Assembly (NCBI RefSeq): GCF_030824335.1 | Contig: NZ_JAVBXX010000010.1 | Span: 124,001-188,000 of the forward strand | Source of the DNA: Azonexus sp. | Lineage (GTDB): Bacteria > Pseudomonadota > Gammaproteobacteria > Burkholderiales > Rhodocyclaceae | Length of the DNA stretch: 64,000 nucleotides | Direction: 5' to 3' | Part shown: piece by piece, positions 63,368-64,000 of the stretch | Position numbering within the stretch: the stretch's first letter is position 1 | Layout: each line of letters opens with the position of its first letter | Program-made: the position numbers and the translations under genes | The notes under the pieces: generated by a model | Seen by the model: only the letters and a program-made list of their open reading frames with translations | Database searches by the model: none | Told to the model about the DNA's origin: nothing

Positions 63368-63843
63368 CCTTCCCACCCCTCTTCTTCCATGGTGGCGAAA
63401 CGATCCCCGGCGATCTGCTTGTTCTGTACAGCAACCGCCCGATCGATCCAGGCGACGCCGCCTTCGCTCATGGCGCGGGAAATTTCACCCAGCAGCTCGT
63501 CGACCGCATCAATTTCGTTCACCCGGATCGGCTGGATGCCCTTGGCCATCAATTTTTTGATCGCCGACGCGCCGATGGCCATGACATAGACCGCCGCACA
63601 GCCTTCAAGAAAATCGACCTTGGCGGCCAGCTTGTCTTCATTGCCATCCATCGCCTCTTCGGCGAATTCAGCCACGCCGACCAGCGTTGCCCTTTCAGGC
63701 GTCACTTCGTAGATCACGAAGCCTTCGGCAGCGCCAAAGTGCTGATTGACGCGAGTCCGATCGGTGGAGGCGAAGGCGACCTTGATCACAGCCTGTGGCG
63801 CCTGCTTAATGGACCAGACCAGCTGCAGTCGACGCGATGACAT
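63364..63843 (-). CDS. nifX: NifX, nitrogenase cofactor carrier
   Basis: 159 aa from ATG 63843; starts at 63879 and 63924 would lengthen it but the family begins near RRLQLV. IKVAFASTDRTRVNQHFGAAEGFVIYEV and EGCAAVYVMAIGASAIKKLMAKGIQPIRV are NifX signatures. It binds FeMo-cofactor precursors made by NifB and passes them to NifEN. The end of nifN overlaps its start. Confidence 0.93.
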   Translation of the reverse strand: MSSRRLQLVWSIKQAPQAVIKVAFASTDRTRVNQHFGAAEGFVIYEVTPERATLVGVAEFAEEAMDGNEDKLAAKVDFLEGCAAVYVMAIGASAIKKLMAKGIQPIRVNEIDAVDELLGEISRAMSEGGVAWIDRAVAVQNKQIAGDRFATMEEEGWEG

Positions 63844-64000
63844 GGTGTTCTCGGGCGTGCTCACCTTTGTTTGACTCATTTCGTGATTCGTCCCAGTAGA
63901 TTGATCGATAGGGTTCGAGTTCATGGTGTTGGCTCAGCATAAGGTTGGCGAGATCGAACAAGGTCTGCCGCGATCCGCGGTAGCCCACCCAGGTGCGGGC
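63806..64000 (-). CDS. nifN: NifN C-terminal end (cut by window edge)
   Basis: 64 codons reading in from the right edge: ARTWVGYRGSRQTLFDLANLMLSQHHELEPYRSIYW, which matches the VGYRG...LFDLAN end of NifN, one half of the NifEN cofactor scaffold. Its last 38 bases overlap nifX. The Ser/Glu-rich tail after SIYW is variable in the family. Confidence 0.82.
   Translation of the reverse strand, partial: ARTWVGYRGSRQTLFDLANLMLSQHHELEPYRSIYWDESRNESNKGEHAREHHVIASTAAGLVH

Overview
The window is a high-GC betaproteobacterial chromosome segment carrying an intact-looking Mu-type prophage. The gene content points to a nitrogen-fixing member of the Rhodocyclales (Azonexus, Dechloromonas or Azospira-like). 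Grounds are a nifN-nifX-...-nifU-nifS cluster with FdxB and the DUF269 and DUF683 proteins, a paired cyanophycin synthetase locus, and queA-tgt-yajC-secDF in the usual proteobacterial order. The genus is inferred from gene content only; no marker gene was compared.

Left host part (1-11109): the 3' end of a sodium:solute symporter; a small membrane protein; a leftward overlapping trio (rluE, DUF192, ubiC); then a rightward cyanophycin locus (ABC exporter with zinc ribbon, DUF1854 protein, cphA-prime, cphA), a Tai/Rap1a-type secreted protein and tRNA-Leu(CAA).

Prophage (11110-50421, 39.3 kb): both ends can be placed to the base. Each end begins with TGT, carries the repeat TATTTGGCACA exactly 15 bases in, and is flanked by the 5-bp target duplication CACAC. 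The early region holds a repressor with TGTGCAC operators, Ner, the DDE transposase A, the B ATPase, Gam, HU, GemA and Mor. The middle holds morons, a Com/Dam pair, an SAR endolysin, nested spanins and TraR. The late region has a Mu-type head (DUF1804 small terminase, large terminase, DUF935 portal, F-like, G-like, I protease with an internal scaffold start, capsid) joined to a long non-contractile tail (tube, a chaperone pair with a -1 frameshift, tape measure, tip, fibre). Several cargo genes break this order: a 482-aa HEPN-like gene on the opposite strand, two further opposite-strand morons, and a 1.2-kb cassette bounded by a duplicated mor 3' end. A 23-base motif recurs four times right after stop codons at module junctions.

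Right host part (50422-64000): a radC 3' remnant, a HigBA toxin-antitoxin pair, three tRNAs (Leu, Gly, Val), an internally duplicated protein of unknown function, queA-tgt-yajC-secD-secF, and then, convergent with these, the downstream half of a nif operon read leftward from nifN to nifS with a strong terminator.
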